Source of the DNA: DASSKA01 sp963839365
Lineage (GTDB): Bacteria; Actinomycetota; Actinomycetes; Propionibacteriales; Nocardioidaceae
Length of the DNA stretch: 64,000 bases
NCBI GenBank assembly: GCA_963839365.1
Contig: CAWIUT010000005.1
Location: 124,001-188,000 of the forward strand
Reading direction: 5' to 3'
The notes under the pieces are model-generated. The model saw only the letters and a program-made list of their open reading frames with translations, had not been told where the DNA came from and did not search any database. The number at the start of each line of letters is the position of its first letter. The first letter of the stretch is position 1. The translations under genes and the position numbers were made by a program. Positions 25,392 to 33,984 of the stretch are shown in pieces.

Positions 25392-26521
25392 GCGTCCGGC
25401 GCCTCACCGCTCCCGTCGCTCGACCGGCCCGGGTCGTCGCCGGCGCCCGGCCTGCTCCCGTGGACACCGGCCTGGGACTCCTCGGCGGCCGCGATCGCGG
25501 CTTGCACCTCCTCGTGGGTGCTCTTGAGCGTGGAGTCGTCCAGCGCCGGCTCCTCCGGGAGCGGCTTGCCCAGGTCCACCCGGTTCAGCGGCCCCTCCGT
25601 CTTCTCGGGGATGCCCTGCAGGCTGTTCATGGTCGAGCCCAGCCCCTCGAGTGCCTTGCCGATCTCGCTGGGCACGATCCACACCTTGTTCGCGTCGCCC
25701 TCGGCGATCTTGGGCATCATCTGCAGGTACTGGTAGGCCAGCAGCGACTGGTCCGGCTGGCCGTCGTGGATCGCCTGGAACACGGTCTGGATCGCCTGGC
25801 CCTCGCCCTGCGCCTTGAGGATCTGGGCCTCCCGCTCGGCCTGGGCGCGCAGGATCCGCGACTCCCGGTCGCCCTCAGCGGACAGGATCGAGGCCTGCTT
25901 GTTGCCCTCCGCGGTGAGGATCGCGGACTGCCGCTGGCCCTCCGCAGTGAGGATCGCGGCGCGCTTGTCGCGGTCGGCGCGCATCTGCTTCTCCATGGAG
26001 TCCTTGATCGACGGCGGCGGGTCGATGCCCTTGAGCTCCACCCGGTTCACCCGGATGCCCCACCGCCCGGTCGCCTCGTCGAGCACCCCGCGCAGCCGAC
26101 TGTTGATCTCGTCGCGGCTGGTGAGTGTCTGCTCGAGGTCCATGCCACCGACGATGTTGCGCAACGTGGTCATGGTGAGCTGCTCGACGGCCTGGATGTA
26201 GTTGGCGATCTCGTAGGTCGCCGATACCGGGTCGGTGACCTGGAAGTAGATCACCGTGTCGATGGACACCACCAGGTTGTCCTCGGTGATCACCGGCTGC
26301 GGCGGGAACGAGACGACCTGCTCGCGCAGGTCGATCATGTAACGCACCCGGTCCACGAACGGCACGACGATGTTGAGCCCCGCCGGGAGCGTGCTCTTGT
26401 ACTTGCCGAACCGCTCGACGATGCCGGCGCGTGCCTGCGGCACGATGCGCACCGTCCGCCACAGCACGACGATGGCGAACAGCACCAGCAGTCCGATGAC
26501 CACCGCTGCGGCAGTCCCCAT
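25388..26521 (-). CDS. SPFH/band 7 (stomatin-like, QmcA type) membrane protein
   Basis: 377 residues. One N-terminal membrane helix (residues 5-22, AAAVVIGLLVLFAIVVLW), SPFH domain (about 25-190: RAGIVERFGKYKSTLPAGLN, ITEDNLVVSIDTVIYFQVTD), then a long Ala/Glu/Gln-rich coiled coil with a repeated AEG segment (ILTAEGQRQ, ILTAEGNKQ, ILSAEGDRE), and a variable tail. Such proteins assemble as membrane microdomain scaffolds or cages for FtsH-type proteases. It follows an NfeD gene by 33 bp, the usual partner. Confidence 0.94.
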   Translation of the reverse strand: MGTAAAVVIGLLVLFAIVVLWRTVRIVPQARAGIVERFGKYKSTLPAGLNIVVPFVDRVRYMIDLREQVVSFPPQPVITEDNLVVSIDTVIYFQVTDPVSATYEIANYIQAVEQLTMTTLRNIVGGMDLEQTLTSRDEINSRLRGVLDEATGRWGIRVNRVELKGIDPPPSIKDSMEKQMRADRDKRAAILTAEGQRQSAILTAEGNKQASILSAEGDRESRILRAQAEREAQILKAQGEGQAIQTVFQAIHDGQPDQSLLAYQYLQMMPKIAEGDANKVWIVPSEIGKALEGLGSTMNSLQGIPEKTEGPLNRVDLGKPLPEEPALDDSTLKSTHEEVQAAIAAAEESQAGVHGSRPGAGDDPGRSSDGSGEAPDA

Positions 26522-26554
26522 GGTGTCCCTCTTCTCTCTTCCTCGGCCCCGGCG

Positions 26555-27013
26555 TCAGACGTCGAGGGTCGGCACCTTGTGGACCAGTGCAGTGGCGCCT
26601 TGGATCTCGAACACGTCGACGGTCGCGCCGGGTTCGATCACTTCCGTCTCGTCGTACGGTCGGGCGGTCCACAGCTCTCCCCCGATCCGGATCTGGCCGC
26701 CCTGCGAGGAGACCTCGCTGACCACCAGGGCCTGCCTGCCGACCAGCGCCTGGTGCCCCAGCCGCAGCTCCGGGCCCGAGTGCAGCCTTCGCACCATGTT
26801 CGGGCGCACCAGGGCCAGCATGCCGACGGAGGTGATCACAGCGCCCACCACCTGCACGCCCAGCGGCAGGTTCACCAGGGCCAGGGCCATGCCCACGACA
26901 GCCCCGGCGGCCAGCATGAGCAGGATCAGGCTCAGGCTGAACAGCTCGAGCACGCCGAGCAGGATGGCCAGGGCGAGCCAGAGCTCCCAGAGGTGGCCGC
27001 TGAACGCGTCCAT
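26555..27013 (-). CDS. NfeD family membrane protein
   Basis: 152 residues. Short NfeD type: three to four hydrophobic helices (about residues 10-60) and a C-terminal OB-fold (QALVVSEVSSQGGQIRIGGE to the end, including GATVDVFEIQGATALV). NfeD proteins pair with SPFH proteins in one operon in most bacteria and are thought to interact with them. First gene of the four-gene run that ends with cobQ. Confidence 0.92.
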   Translation of the reverse strand: MDAFSGHLWELWLALAILLGVLELFSLSLILLMLAAGAVVGMALALVNLPLGVQVVGAVITSVGMLALVRPNMVRRLHSGPELRLGHQALVGRQALVVSEVSSQGGQIRIGGELWTARPYDETEVIEPGATVDVFEIQGATALVHKVPTLDV

Positions 27014-27066
27014 GTCGCCACCCTAGTCCGCTGGACGCTCGGATTCAGGGACCTTTCACCAGACCG

Positions 27067-27867
27067 TCAGCGGACCCGGTGGCGAGCGCGGCGGCGTGCC
27101 GCCCAGCGGCCGTCCTCGTGCCACAGCTGCAGCGGCATGCCGAAGGTCGCGGAGACGATGTCCTCGGTGAGCACCTGCTCGAGCGGCCCGGCCGCCACCA
27201 CCCCGCCTCCCCGGAGCAGCAGCGCGTGCGTGAAGCCCGGAGGGATCTCCTCGACGTGGTGGGAGACCAGCACCGTCGCCGGGGACGCCTCGTCCATCGC
27301 CAGCACCGACAGCGTCGAGACCAGGTCCTCACGGCCGCCGAGGTCCAGCCCGGCAGCAGGTTCGTCGAGGAGCAGCAGCTCGGGATCGGTCATCAGCGCG
27401 CGAGCGATCTGCACCCGCTTGCGTTCACCCTCGCTCAGGGTACCGAATGTCCGGTCGGCGAGGTGCGCGGCACCCACCTCGGTGAGCAGCCGTGCAGCGC
27501 GCTCATGGTCCAGGGTGTCGTACCGTTCGCGCCACCGGCCGATCACGCCGTACGACGCGGACACCACCACGTCGTGGACCCGCTCCTGGCGCGGGATGCG
27601 CTCGGCGATGGCGGCGCTGGTCAGCCCGATCCGTGGCCGCAGCTCGAACACGTCCACCGTGCCGAGCACCTCGCCGAGGATGCCGGCCACGCCCGCGGTG
27701 GGGTGGATCTGGGCGGAGGCGACCTGCAGCAAGGTGGTCTTGCCCGCCCCGTTGGGACCCAGCACGACCCACCGCTCGTCCTCCTCGACGGTCCAGTCGA
27801 CGCCCTCGAGCAGCGTGGCCCGGCCCCGGCGGATCGAGACGTCGGCGAGTTCCAGAACGGCGTCCAT
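27067..27867 (-). CDS. ABC transporter ATP-binding protein
   Basis: 266 residues from the ATG at 27867 (gagggag just upstream). Walker A LGPNGAGKTT, signature LSEGERKRVQIARAL (with E for the usual second G), Walker B LLLLDEPAAGLD, switch His SHHVEEIP. Single-domain ATPase close to the ModF/YlmA-like group with no permease gene next to it. It may act on a separately encoded permease or outside transport. Divergent from the hypothetical gene at 27970. Confidence 0.9.
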   Translation of the reverse strand: MDAVLELADVSIRRGRATLLEGVDWTVEEDERWVVLGPNGAGKTTLLQVASAQIHPTAGVAGILGEVLGTVDVFELRPRIGLTSAAIAERIPRQERVHDVVVSASYGVIGRWRERYDTLDHERAARLLTEVGAAHLADRTFGTLSEGERKRVQIARALMTDPELLLLDEPAAGLDLGGREDLVSTLSVLAMDEASPATVLVSHHVEEIPPGFTHALLLRGGGVVAAGPLEQVLTEDIVSATFGMPLQLWHEDGRWAARRRARHRVR

Positions 27868-27956
27868 TGCTCCCTCGTTGCGTGTGCGGACGGGCCCGAC
27901 GGCAGGTGTCTCGGGTAAACCTACGGCACCGGCTCCTTCCCGGTCGCACCCGCACG

Positions 27957-27962
27957 TAGGCT
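27957..27962 (+). promoter_or_regulatory. -10 element of a leaderless transcript
   Basis: TAGGCT ends seven bases before the GTG start at 27970; no Shine-Dalgarno is present. Confidence 0.45.
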
Positions 27963-27969
27963 CGGTCGG

Positions 27970-28710
27970 GTGAGCACGCCCGCCTCCCTCCCCCTGGCTG
28001 CTCGCTTCTCGCTGTGGTTCTCGGCCTGGTGCGACGGCCGGGCGAGTCTGGACGAGGCTCGTGACGCGGTCGTCGGGCAGGACGCGGCGCACCACGTGAC
28101 CGGGTTGCCCGGTGACAGCGAGCCGGCGCCGCTGATCCTCGCGCTGGGGAGGCTGCGTGCTCTCGGCGCTGTGGGTGCCCGCCTCGCGTTGCCGGTGCCT
28201 GGCGACCCGCTGGGGCTGGGCGGTCCGGCCGCCTTCAACACCGCGGTGCTCGAAGCCGGCGAGGGCGTGGTGCTCACCGGCACCGCCGACCTCGGCCTGG
28301 TGCCGGTGCGCGCGGGAGCAGGAGTGGTGTGGGTCGGTCATCCGGCCTCCGCGCACCAGCAGGTGCCGGACCCGTCGGAGGCCAACGGAGCGTTGCGGCA
28401 GGCGCTGCTGCAGACCACCGACCGGTTGGCGGACCTGGACGTGGCCCGCTGGCGCCCGGAGGTGGCCGACGAGCTGATGGCGCTGCGCCGGCAGACCGAC
28501 CTGCCCGTCCCCCGGTCGATGTCGAGCCGCTCCACCACGCTGGCGGCGCTGGCCACCCGGTGCCGGACCATCGTGGCCCTCGCGCTGGAGGACGACGGCG
28601 CCGCAATCACGGCGGCGGAGTCCGAGCAGCGTCGGGCGGCGCTCACTCCGCTCGACCACGCAGCGAGACGGGCGCTGGTGGCGGCCTGCGCCTTCCCCTG
28701 GGAGGGATAG
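27970..28710 (+). CDS. Conserved actinobacterial protein of unknown function
   Basis: 246 residues, GTG start with a -10 box seven bases upstream. Rich in Ala, Leu and Asp; no signal peptide, membrane helix or motif I recognise. Segments such as FSLWFSAWCDGRASLDEARD at the start and ALTPLDHAARRALVAACAFPW at the end look like globular helical protein. It is 13 bp upstream of serB and in the same direction, so probably co-transcribed with it. I do not assign a function. Confidence 0.75.
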   Translation: MSTPASLPLAARFSLWFSAWCDGRASLDEARDAVVGQDAAHHVTGLPGDSEPAPLILALGRLRALGAVGARLALPVPGDPLGLGGPAAFNTAVLEAGEGVVLTGTADLGLVPVRAGAGVVWVGHPASAHQQVPDPSEANGALRQALLQTTDRLADLDVARWRPEVADELMALRRQTDLPVPRSMSSRSTTLAALATRCRTIVALALEDDGAAITAAESEQRRAALTPLDHAARRALVAACAFPWEG

Positions 28711-28723
28711 CCTCGGGGCGATC

Positions 28724-29953
28724 ATGAACGACACGAGCCTCGAGGGCGGGTCCCCGGAGACGCTGCTCATCACCGTCACCGGCACCGACCGCCCCGGTGT
28801 GACCTGCGCACTGTTCGAGACGCTGGCCGGGTTCGGCGTCGAGGTGCTCGACATCGAGCAGATGCTGCTGCGCCGGCAGCTGGTCCTGGGCGTGCTCGTG
28901 AGGGCGCCGCGGGCGTGGAAGCAGCTGCGCGACGACCTCGGCGCGGTAGCTGCCGAGCTGGGCATGCACGTGGAGGTGGAGCGCGGCACCGGCGACAACC
29001 GCACCCGGCAGGCCGGGCGCTCCTACGTGACGGTGCTCGGCACCCCGCTGACCGCCTCCGCGGTGGCCGCGATCGCCGGCAGGATCGCAGACGTCGGCGC
29101 GAACATCGACCGGATCGAGCGGATGGCACGCTACCCGGTCACCGCCATCGACCTGGACGTGTCCGGAGCCCGGCCGGACCGGCTGCGGCTGGTGCTCGCC
29201 GAGGAGGCGGCGCGGCAGCACGTGGACGTCGCGGTGCAACAGGCCGGTCTGCTGCGGCACGGCATGCGGCTGGTGGTGATGGACGTCGACTCCACTCTCG
29301 TGCAGGGCGAGGTGATCGAGATGCTCGCCGAAGAGGCCGGCTGCCTGCCGGAGGTGAGCCGGGTCACCGGGGCCGCGATGCGGGGCGAGCTGGACTTCGA
29401 GCAGTCGCTGCGGCAGCGGGTGGCGTTGCTCGACGGGCTCGAGGTGTCGCGCGCCGACGCGGTCTACGACCGGCTCGAGCTGGCGCCCGGTGCGCGCACC
29501 CTGGTCCGCACCCTGCGGCGTCTGGGCTACCGGTTCGCGATCGTGTCCGGCGGCTTCACCCGGATCACCGACCGGATCGCCGCCGACCTCGGCATCGACT
29601 ACTCCGCAGCCAACGAGCTGGAGGTCCACGACGGGCGGCTGACCGGTCGGCTGGTCGGTCCGGTGGTGGACCGTGCGGGCAAGGCGGAGGCGCTGCACCG
29701 GTTCGCCGAGGAGGCCGGGGTGTCCCGCGAGGCCACGATCGCGATCGGGGACGGCGCGAACGACCTCGACATGCTGGGCGCCGCCGGGCTGAGCGTCGCG
29801 TTCAACGCCAAGCCGGTGGTGCAGCAGGCCGCGGACACCTCGGTGAACGTGCCCTACCTGGACGCGGTGCTCTACCTGCTCGGCATCAGCCGGGAGGAGG
29901 TGGAGGCCGCCGACGCGCAGGCCGGTGTCGTCACGCCGACGCCGCCCCTGTGA
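28724..29953 (+). CDS. serB: Phosphoserine phosphatase with N-terminal ACT domains
   Basis: 409 residues. Last step of serine synthesis. N-terminal tandem ACT-like domains (TVTGTDRPGVTCALFETLAG; SYVTVLGTPLTASAVAAIAG) for amino-acid control, then the HAD phosphatase: motif I VVMDVDSTLVQGE (nucleophile Asp), motif II FAIVSGGFT, motif III lysine in RAGKAEAL, motif IV AIGDGANDLDML. Same architecture as the mycobacterial SerB2. The stop codon is the start of a 12-bp tandem repeat. Confidence 0.95.
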   Translation: MNDTSLEGGSPETLLITVTGTDRPGVTCALFETLAGFGVEVLDIEQMLLRRQLVLGVLVRAPRAWKQLRDDLGAVAAELGMHVEVERGTGDNRTRQAGRSYVTVLGTPLTASAVAAIAGRIADVGANIDRIERMARYPVTAIDLDVSGARPDRLRLVLAEEAARQHVDVAVQQAGLLRHGMRLVVMDVDSTLVQGEVIEMLAEEAGCLPEVSRVTGAAMRGELDFEQSLRQRVALLDGLEVSRADAVYDRLELAPGARTLVRTLRRLGYRFAIVSGGFTRITDRIAADLGIDYSAANELEVHDGRLTGRLVGPVVDRAGKAEALHRFAEEAGVSREATIAIGDGANDLDMLGAAGLSVAFNAKPVVQQAADTSVNVPYLDAVLYLLGISREEVEAADAQAGVVTPTPPL

Positions 29954-30008
29954 GGCGACCTGTGAGACGACCTGTGAGGCGACCTGTGAGGCGACCTGTG
30001 AGGCGACC
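29949..30008. repeat. Five tandem copies of a 12-bp unit
   Basis: Unit CTGTGAGGCGAC repeated five times from 29949, the second copy having one change (GAGAC), followed by a partial sixth (CTGTG). The first copy contains the last codon and stop of serB. Each unit repeats TGA in the serB frame. The array fills almost the whole gap to the convergent phosphatase gene. Confidence 0.9.
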
Positions 30009-30017
30009 TGTGCGGAA

Positions 30018-30530
30018 TCAGGACCCGCCCACGTGGAACGCCACGATGTGCCCGCTGCCCGGTCCGAGCGCGGACCACGGCCCGTGGACCTCCAGGACGG
30101 TCAGTGCCGCCACCGGATAGCCGGACAGCAGGCCGTGCACCGCCGCCGGGTCGGCGTCACCGTCGTCGAGAAGGTGGACGACCTGGGCGACCGCCGGGTT
30201 GTGGCCGACGAAGATCACCTGCTCGGCATCCTCGGGGAGCGCGTGCAGGACCTCCATCACGACGTCGGGGCTGCTGCCGGTGAACACCGACTCCTCCACG
30301 TGGGTGGAGGCGGTCGACCCGGAGCCTTCGGCGACCGCCTCCCACGTCGACCGGGTGCGCGCAGCCGGGGACAGCACGGCGTGGTCGGGCACCATCGACT
30401 CCCGGGCGAGGTAGGTACCAGCCTCGAAGGCGTCCTTGCGCCCGCGGGCGGTGAGCTCTCGGTCCCGGTCGGAGTTCGCGAACGGCTCCGCCTTGGCGTG
30501 CCGCATCATGATCAGACGGCGGCTGGTCAC
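30018..30530 (-). CDS. SixA-like histidine phosphatase
   Basis: 170 residues from the GTG at 30530 (an ATG at 30509 would give MRHAKAEP). Short histidine phosphatase family: catalytic RHAK near the start, RDRELTARGRKDAFEAG, then AVLSPAARTRSTWEA and VGHNPAVAQVVHLL with the second His. SixA dephosphorylates phospho-His proteins in Escherichia coli; the target here is unknown. Convergent with serB and separated from it only by the tandem repeat; 37 bp downstream of inhA on the same strand. Confidence 0.9.
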   Translation of the reverse strand: MTSRRLIMMRHAKAEPFANSDRDRELTARGRKDAFEAGTYLARESMVPDHAVLSPAARTRSTWEAVAEGSGSTASTHVEESVFTGSSPDVVMEVLHALPEDAEQVIFVGHNPAVAQVVHLLDDGDADPAAVHGLLSGYPVAALTVLEVHGPWSALGPGSGHIVAFHVGGS

Positions 30531-30567
30531 GCGCCTACGATGCCATGCCGCCCACCGAGGGCTGCGA

Positions 30568-31338
30568 TCAGGCTCCCATCGCGTGGTAGCCGCCGTCGAC
30601 GTGCACGATCTCCCCGGTCGTCTTCGGGAAGAAGTCGCTGAGCAGCGCGACGACGGTCCGGGCGGTGGGCTCGAGGTCGGTGAGGTCCCAGCCGAGCGGG
30701 GCGCGCTTGCCCCACTCCTCCTCGAACAGGTCGAAGCCGGGGATGGCCTTGGCCGCAAGTGTGCGCAGGGCTCCGGCGCTGACCAGGTTGCAGCGGATGC
30801 CCCGCGGTCCGAGGTCGCGGGCCAGGTAGCGGTTGCAGGACTCCAGGGCGCCCTTGGCGAACCCCATCCAGTCGTAGCCCGGCCAGGCCACCGATGCGTC
30901 GAACGTCATGCCGACGACACCGGCCCCCGGGCCCATCAGCGGCAGGCACGCCGCCGTCAGCGACTTCAGCGAGTACGCCGAGACCTGCACCGCCTGCGCG
31001 ACGTCCTCCCAGGGGCCCTCGAGGAACTTCCCGCCCAGGAGGGTCTCGGGGTTGCCGTAGGCGATGGAGTGCACCACCCCGTCGAGCCCGTCGACGTGAG
31101 CGCGGACCTGGTTGGCGAGCCCCGCGAGGTGCTCGGGGTCGGTGACGTCGAGCTCCAGCACGGGCGGTTCGCTGGGCAGCCGCTTCGCGATCCGCTGGGT
31201 GATGCGAAGCGCTCGGCCGAAGTTCGAGATCAACACGGTGGCCCCCTGCTCCTGGGCCACCTTCGCGGTCGCGAAACCGATCGAGGTGTCCAGGGTCACC
31301 CCGGCCACGAGAATGCGTTTGCCGTCCAGAATCCCCAT
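30568..31338 (-). CDS. fabI: NADH-dependent enoyl-ACP reductase (InhA/FabI)
   Basis: 256 residues. Last reduction of fatty acid elongation. Like mycobacterial InhA: MGILDGKRILVAGVTLD with cofactor GxxxxxSIG variant (DTSIGFATA), HSIAYGNPETLLGG, and active-site Tyr and Lys in GYDWMGFAKGALES. The C-terminus has TTGEIVHVDGGYHAMG. It lies 38 bp downstream of fabG, the same order as mabA-inhA in mycobacteria, so this is the FAS-II reductase pair. Confidence 0.95.
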   Translation of the reverse strand: MGILDGKRILVAGVTLDTSIGFATAKVAQEQGATVLISNFGRALRITQRIAKRLPSEPPVLELDVTDPEHLAGLANQVRAHVDGLDGVVHSIAYGNPETLLGGKFLEGPWEDVAQAVQVSAYSLKSLTAACLPLMGPGAGVVGMTFDASVAWPGYDWMGFAKGALESCNRYLARDLGPRGIRCNLVSAGALRTLAAKAIPGFDLFEEEWGKRAPLGWDLTDLEPTARTVVALLSDFFPKTTGEIVHVDGGYHAMGA

Positions 31339-31376
31339 CTGCGTCGTACTCCTGTCCGTCGGGCGCGCGTCGCTGC

Positions 31377-32081
31377 TCAGTGTCCCATCCCGAGGCCACC
31401 GTCGACCGGGATCACCGCACCGGTGATGTAGCCGGCCTCGTCGGAGGCCAGCCAGCGCACCACGCCGGCCACCTCCGCGACGTCGGCGTAGCGCTGCATC
31501 GGGATCTGGGCGCGGTACTCGGCCTTCTTCTCCTCGGGAAGGACCGCGGTCATCTCGGTCTCGACGAAACCCGGGGCGACCACGTTCGCGGTGATGGAAC
31601 GGCTGCCGAGCTCGCGGGCGAGGGAGCGGGCCATGCCCACCAGGCCGGCCTTGCTGGCTGCGTAGTTCACCTGGCCGGCGGAGCCGAGCAGGCCGACCAC
31701 CGAGGAGATGAACACGATCCGGCCCCGGCGCATCCTCAGCATCTGCCTGGTGGCACGCTTGGCGACCCGGAACGCGCCGGTGAGGTTCGTCTCGAGGACC
31801 GCGGACCAGTCTTCCTCGCTCATCCGCAGCATCAGCCCGTCCCGGGTGATGCCGGCGTTGGCGACCAGGACCTCCACCGGCCCGTGGGCCGCCTCCACCT
31901 CGGCGAACGCGGACTCGACCGAGTCCGGGTCGGTCACGTCGCAGCGGACCGCCAGGTATCCCTCCGGCGGCTCACCGCTGCGGTAGGTGATCGCGACCTG
32001 GTCGCCGTTCTTCGCGAACGCCTCGGCTATCGCCCGCCCGATGCCCCGGTTGCCTCCGGTGACGAGTACTGATCTGCTCAC
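31377..32081 (-). CDS. fabG: 3-oxoacyl-ACP reductase
   Basis: 234 residues. SDR of fatty acid synthesis: cofactor site VTGGNRGIGRAIAEAF, NAG motif VLVANAGITRDGL, Ser in FISSVVGLLGSAGQ and catalytic YxxxK in YAASKAGLVGMARSLA; ends VDGGLGMGH. Start GTG at 32081, eight bases after TAGCGT, a possible -10 for a leaderless mRNA. Forms an operon with the enoyl-ACP reductase; dodecin is 60 bp upstream on the same strand. Confidence 0.94.
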   Translation of the reverse strand: MSRSVLVTGGNRGIGRAIAEAFAKNGDQVAITYRSGEPPEGYLAVRCDVTDPDSVESAFAEVEAAHGPVEVLVANAGITRDGLMLRMSEEDWSAVLETNLTGAFRVAKRATRQMLRMRRGRIVFISSVVGLLGSAGQVNYAASKAGLVGMARSLARELGSRSITANVVAPGFVETEMTAVLPEEKKAEYRAQIPMQRYADVAEVAGVVRWLASDEAGYITGAVIPVDGGLGMGH

Positions 32082-32141
32082 GAGCCTCGACGCTAGCGGC
32101 TACCGGCTGGTACGCCGTAATCGGCGCCCCACGGGACCGGG

Positions 32142-32354
32142 TCAGTCGTCCTCGAGCCGGAACCCGATCTTCAAACTCACCTGGAAGTGCTCGACCTCGC
32201 CGTCCTTCACCTGCCCCCGCACTTGCAGCACCTCGAACCAGTCGAGGTGCCGCAGCGTGCGGGCGGCTCTGCCGATGCCGTTGCGGATGGCCTGGTCGAC
32301 GCCCTCCGGAGAGGTCCCGACGATCTCGGTCACGCGGTAGGTCCGGTCCGACAT
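32142..32354 (-). CDS. Dodecin
   Basis: 70 residues; small flavin- or CoA-binding protein that forms a hollow dodecamer and stores or buffers flavins. Typical sequence SDRTYRVTEIVGTSPEGVDQ, the flavin-stacking Trp in LRHLDWFEV, and VSLKIGFRLED at the end. Start ATG at 32354 with a near-perfect aggagg ribosome site. Confidence 0.94.
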   Translation of the reverse strand: MSDRTYRVTEIVGTSPEGVDQAIRNGIGRAARTLRHLDWFEVLQVRGQVKDGEVEHFQVSLKIGFRLEDD

Positions 32355-32463
32355 GCGATCCTCCTGCACTGGTGGTGTCGACTGCCCGCCGCGACGACGC
32401 GGCACTGCCACGATGCTAGTCACCGCCGTTGGGGCCATCCCCCACTCGGCGTACGGTTGAGCC

Positions 32464-32769
32464 ATGGCCCGAAGAGATCCCGACCCGGTCCGGATCACGA
32501 GCGCCAGCCGTTCTCACAGTGCCGACCTGCGGCACCGGGAGAAGCGGTACGTCATCTCGATGACCATCCGAACCGTCTGCTTCGTGCTCACCGTGGTGAC
32601 CATCGGACACTGGTTCATGTGGATCTTCCTGGCGGGAGCGCTCGTGCTGCCTTACGTCGCGGTGGTGATGGCCAACGTCGGTGCGGCCCCGGAGACCGGT
32701 GGCCCCACCTCCCCCGACCTCTCCCGGCGGGCGATCGAGGAGCGGCCCGCGCGGCCGCCTGAGCAGTGA
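32464..32769 (+). CDS. DUF3099 family membrane protein
   Basis: 101 residues. Basic start, ITSASRSHSADL then YVISMTIRTVCFVLTVVTI (helix 1, residues 30-50) and HWFMWIFLAGALVLPYVAVV (helix 2, residues 50-70), and a soluble tail. This is the DUF3099 layout found across actinobacteria; function unknown. -10-like TACGGT sits six bases before the ATG with no ribosome site. The stop overlaps the next start (GTGA). Confidence 0.9.
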   Translation: MARRDPDPVRITSASRSHSADLRHREKRYVISMTIRTVCFVLTVVTIGHWFMWIFLAGALVLPYVAVVMANVGAAPETGGPTSPDLSRRAIEERPARPPEQ

Positions 32770-32984
32770 CGTCGCAGCCCGGCGTCCTGCCCCCGACCTG
32801 CTCTGCCAAGGGCTGCCAGGCGCCGGCGGTGTGGGCCCTGCAGTGGAACAACCCCAGGCTGCACCCGCCGGAGCGCCGCAAGACCTGGCTGGCCTGCGGG
32901 GACCACCGGGAGTCGCTCGCGGAGTTCCTGGGCGTCCGTGGGTTCCTGCGCGAGGTCGAGCCCGTGCCGACCACCGAGGGCTGA
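32766..32984 (+). CDS. Small Cys-containing conserved protein
   Basis: 72 residues. CSAKGCQAPA (C-x4-C) and later CGDHRESL (C-x2-H) could form a zinc site; WALQWNNPRLHPPERRKTW lies between. Related small proteins are common in actinobacteria, some labelled acetone carboxylase without evidence. Translationally coupled to DUF3099 by a 4-bp overlap, and convergent with moaA one base away. Confidence 0.78.
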   Translation: MTSQPGVLPPTCSAKGCQAPAVWALQWNNPRLHPPERRKTWLACGDHRESLAEFLGVRGFLREVEPVPTTEG

Positions 32985-32985
32985 C

Positions 32986-33984
32986 TCAGCCGCCGATCGC
33001 CGACATCGGTCGCGACGGCTGCAGGAACGACACGTCGTCGATGCCGTGGCCGGGTCGCTTGGTGAGCATCGCGGCCCGCCACCGCTCGGCGAGCTCCTCG
33101 TCATCGGCACCCTTGCGCATCGCGCTGCGCAGGTCGGACTCCTCCCGGGCGAACAGGCAGTTGCGCACCTGACCGTCGGCGGTCAGCCGCACGCGGTCGC
33201 AGTCGCCGCAGAAAGGCCTGGTCACCGAGGCGATCACGCCCACGGTGCCCGGTCCCCCGTCCACGGTGAAAAGCTCGGCCGGGGCGCTCCCGCGCGGCTC
33301 CTCGGCCGGGGTCAGGACGAAGTGCTCCTCGAGGGCGGCGAGGATCTCGTCCGCGGTGATCATCGTGTCGCGGCGCCAGCCGTGCTGCGCGTCCAGTGGC
33401 ATCTGCTCGATGAACCGCAGCTGGTAGTCCTGCTCGAGGCACCAGCGCAGCAGCTCGGGAGCCTGGTCGTCGTTGAGGCCGCGCAGCAGCACGGCGTTCA
33501 CCTTCACCGGTCCGAGACCGGCGTCCGCGGCGGCGCGCAACCCGGTGACGACGTCCCCGAGCCGGTCCCTCCTGGTGATGGCCGCGAAGGTGTCCGCGCG
33601 GATCGTGTCCAGGCTGACGTTGACCCGGTCCAGGCCCGCCTCTGCCAGCGCGACGGCGGTCCGCTCCAGACCCAGACCGTTGGTGGTGAGCGAGGTCTCC
33701 GGCGCCGGGGCCAGCGCATGGGTACGGCGCACGATGTCCACCAGGCCGCGACGTACCAACGGCTCACCGCCGGTGAACCGCACCTCCCGGACCCCGAGCC
33801 GGTCGACCGCTATCCCGATCAGCCGCACCACCTCGTCGTCGGTGAGCACGTCCTCGGTCGGCAGCCAGTCCAGCCCCTCGGCGGGCATGCAGTAGGAGCA
33901 GCGCAGGTTGCACCGGTCGGTCAACGAGACCCGCAGGTCCGCGGCGGTCCGACCGTATGTGTCCACGAGTGCTTCGGAGCTCAC
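32986..33984 (-). CDS. moaA: GTP 3',8-cyclase MoaA
   Basis: 332 residues. Radical SAM enzyme that starts molybdenum cofactor synthesis from GTP. First 4Fe-4S site in DRCNLRCSYCMP (C-x3-C-x2-C), second C-terminal cluster in FCGDCDRVRLTADGQ with RNCLF, and the conserved C-terminal Gly-Gly. Start GTG at 33984, six bases after TAGACT (leaderless). Other moa genes are not nearby. It would serve the sulfite-oxidase-like enzyme among others. Confidence 0.95.
   Translation of the reverse strand: MSSEALVDTYGRTAADLRVSLTDRCNLRCSYCMPAEGLDWLPTEDVLTDDEVVRLIGIAVDRLGVREVRFTGGEPLVRRGLVDIVRRTHALAPAPETSLTTNGLGLERTAVALAEAGLDRVNVSLDTIRADTFAAITRRDRLGDVVTGLRAAADAGLGPVKVNAVLLRGLNDDQAPELLRWCLEQDYQLRFIEQMPLDAQHGWRRDTMITADEILAALEEHFVLTPAEEPRGSAPAELFTVDGGPGTVGVIASVTRPFCGDCDRVRLTADGQVRNCLFAREESDLRSAMRKGADDEELAERWRAAMLTKRPGHGIDDVSFLQPSRPMSAIGG

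Noticed and set aside
25460..27973. 837-codon plus-strand frame
   Set aside because: Antisense to SPFH, NfeD and the ABC ATPase, which have complete family motifs; composition is the Arg/Val/His-rich kind of shadow frames.
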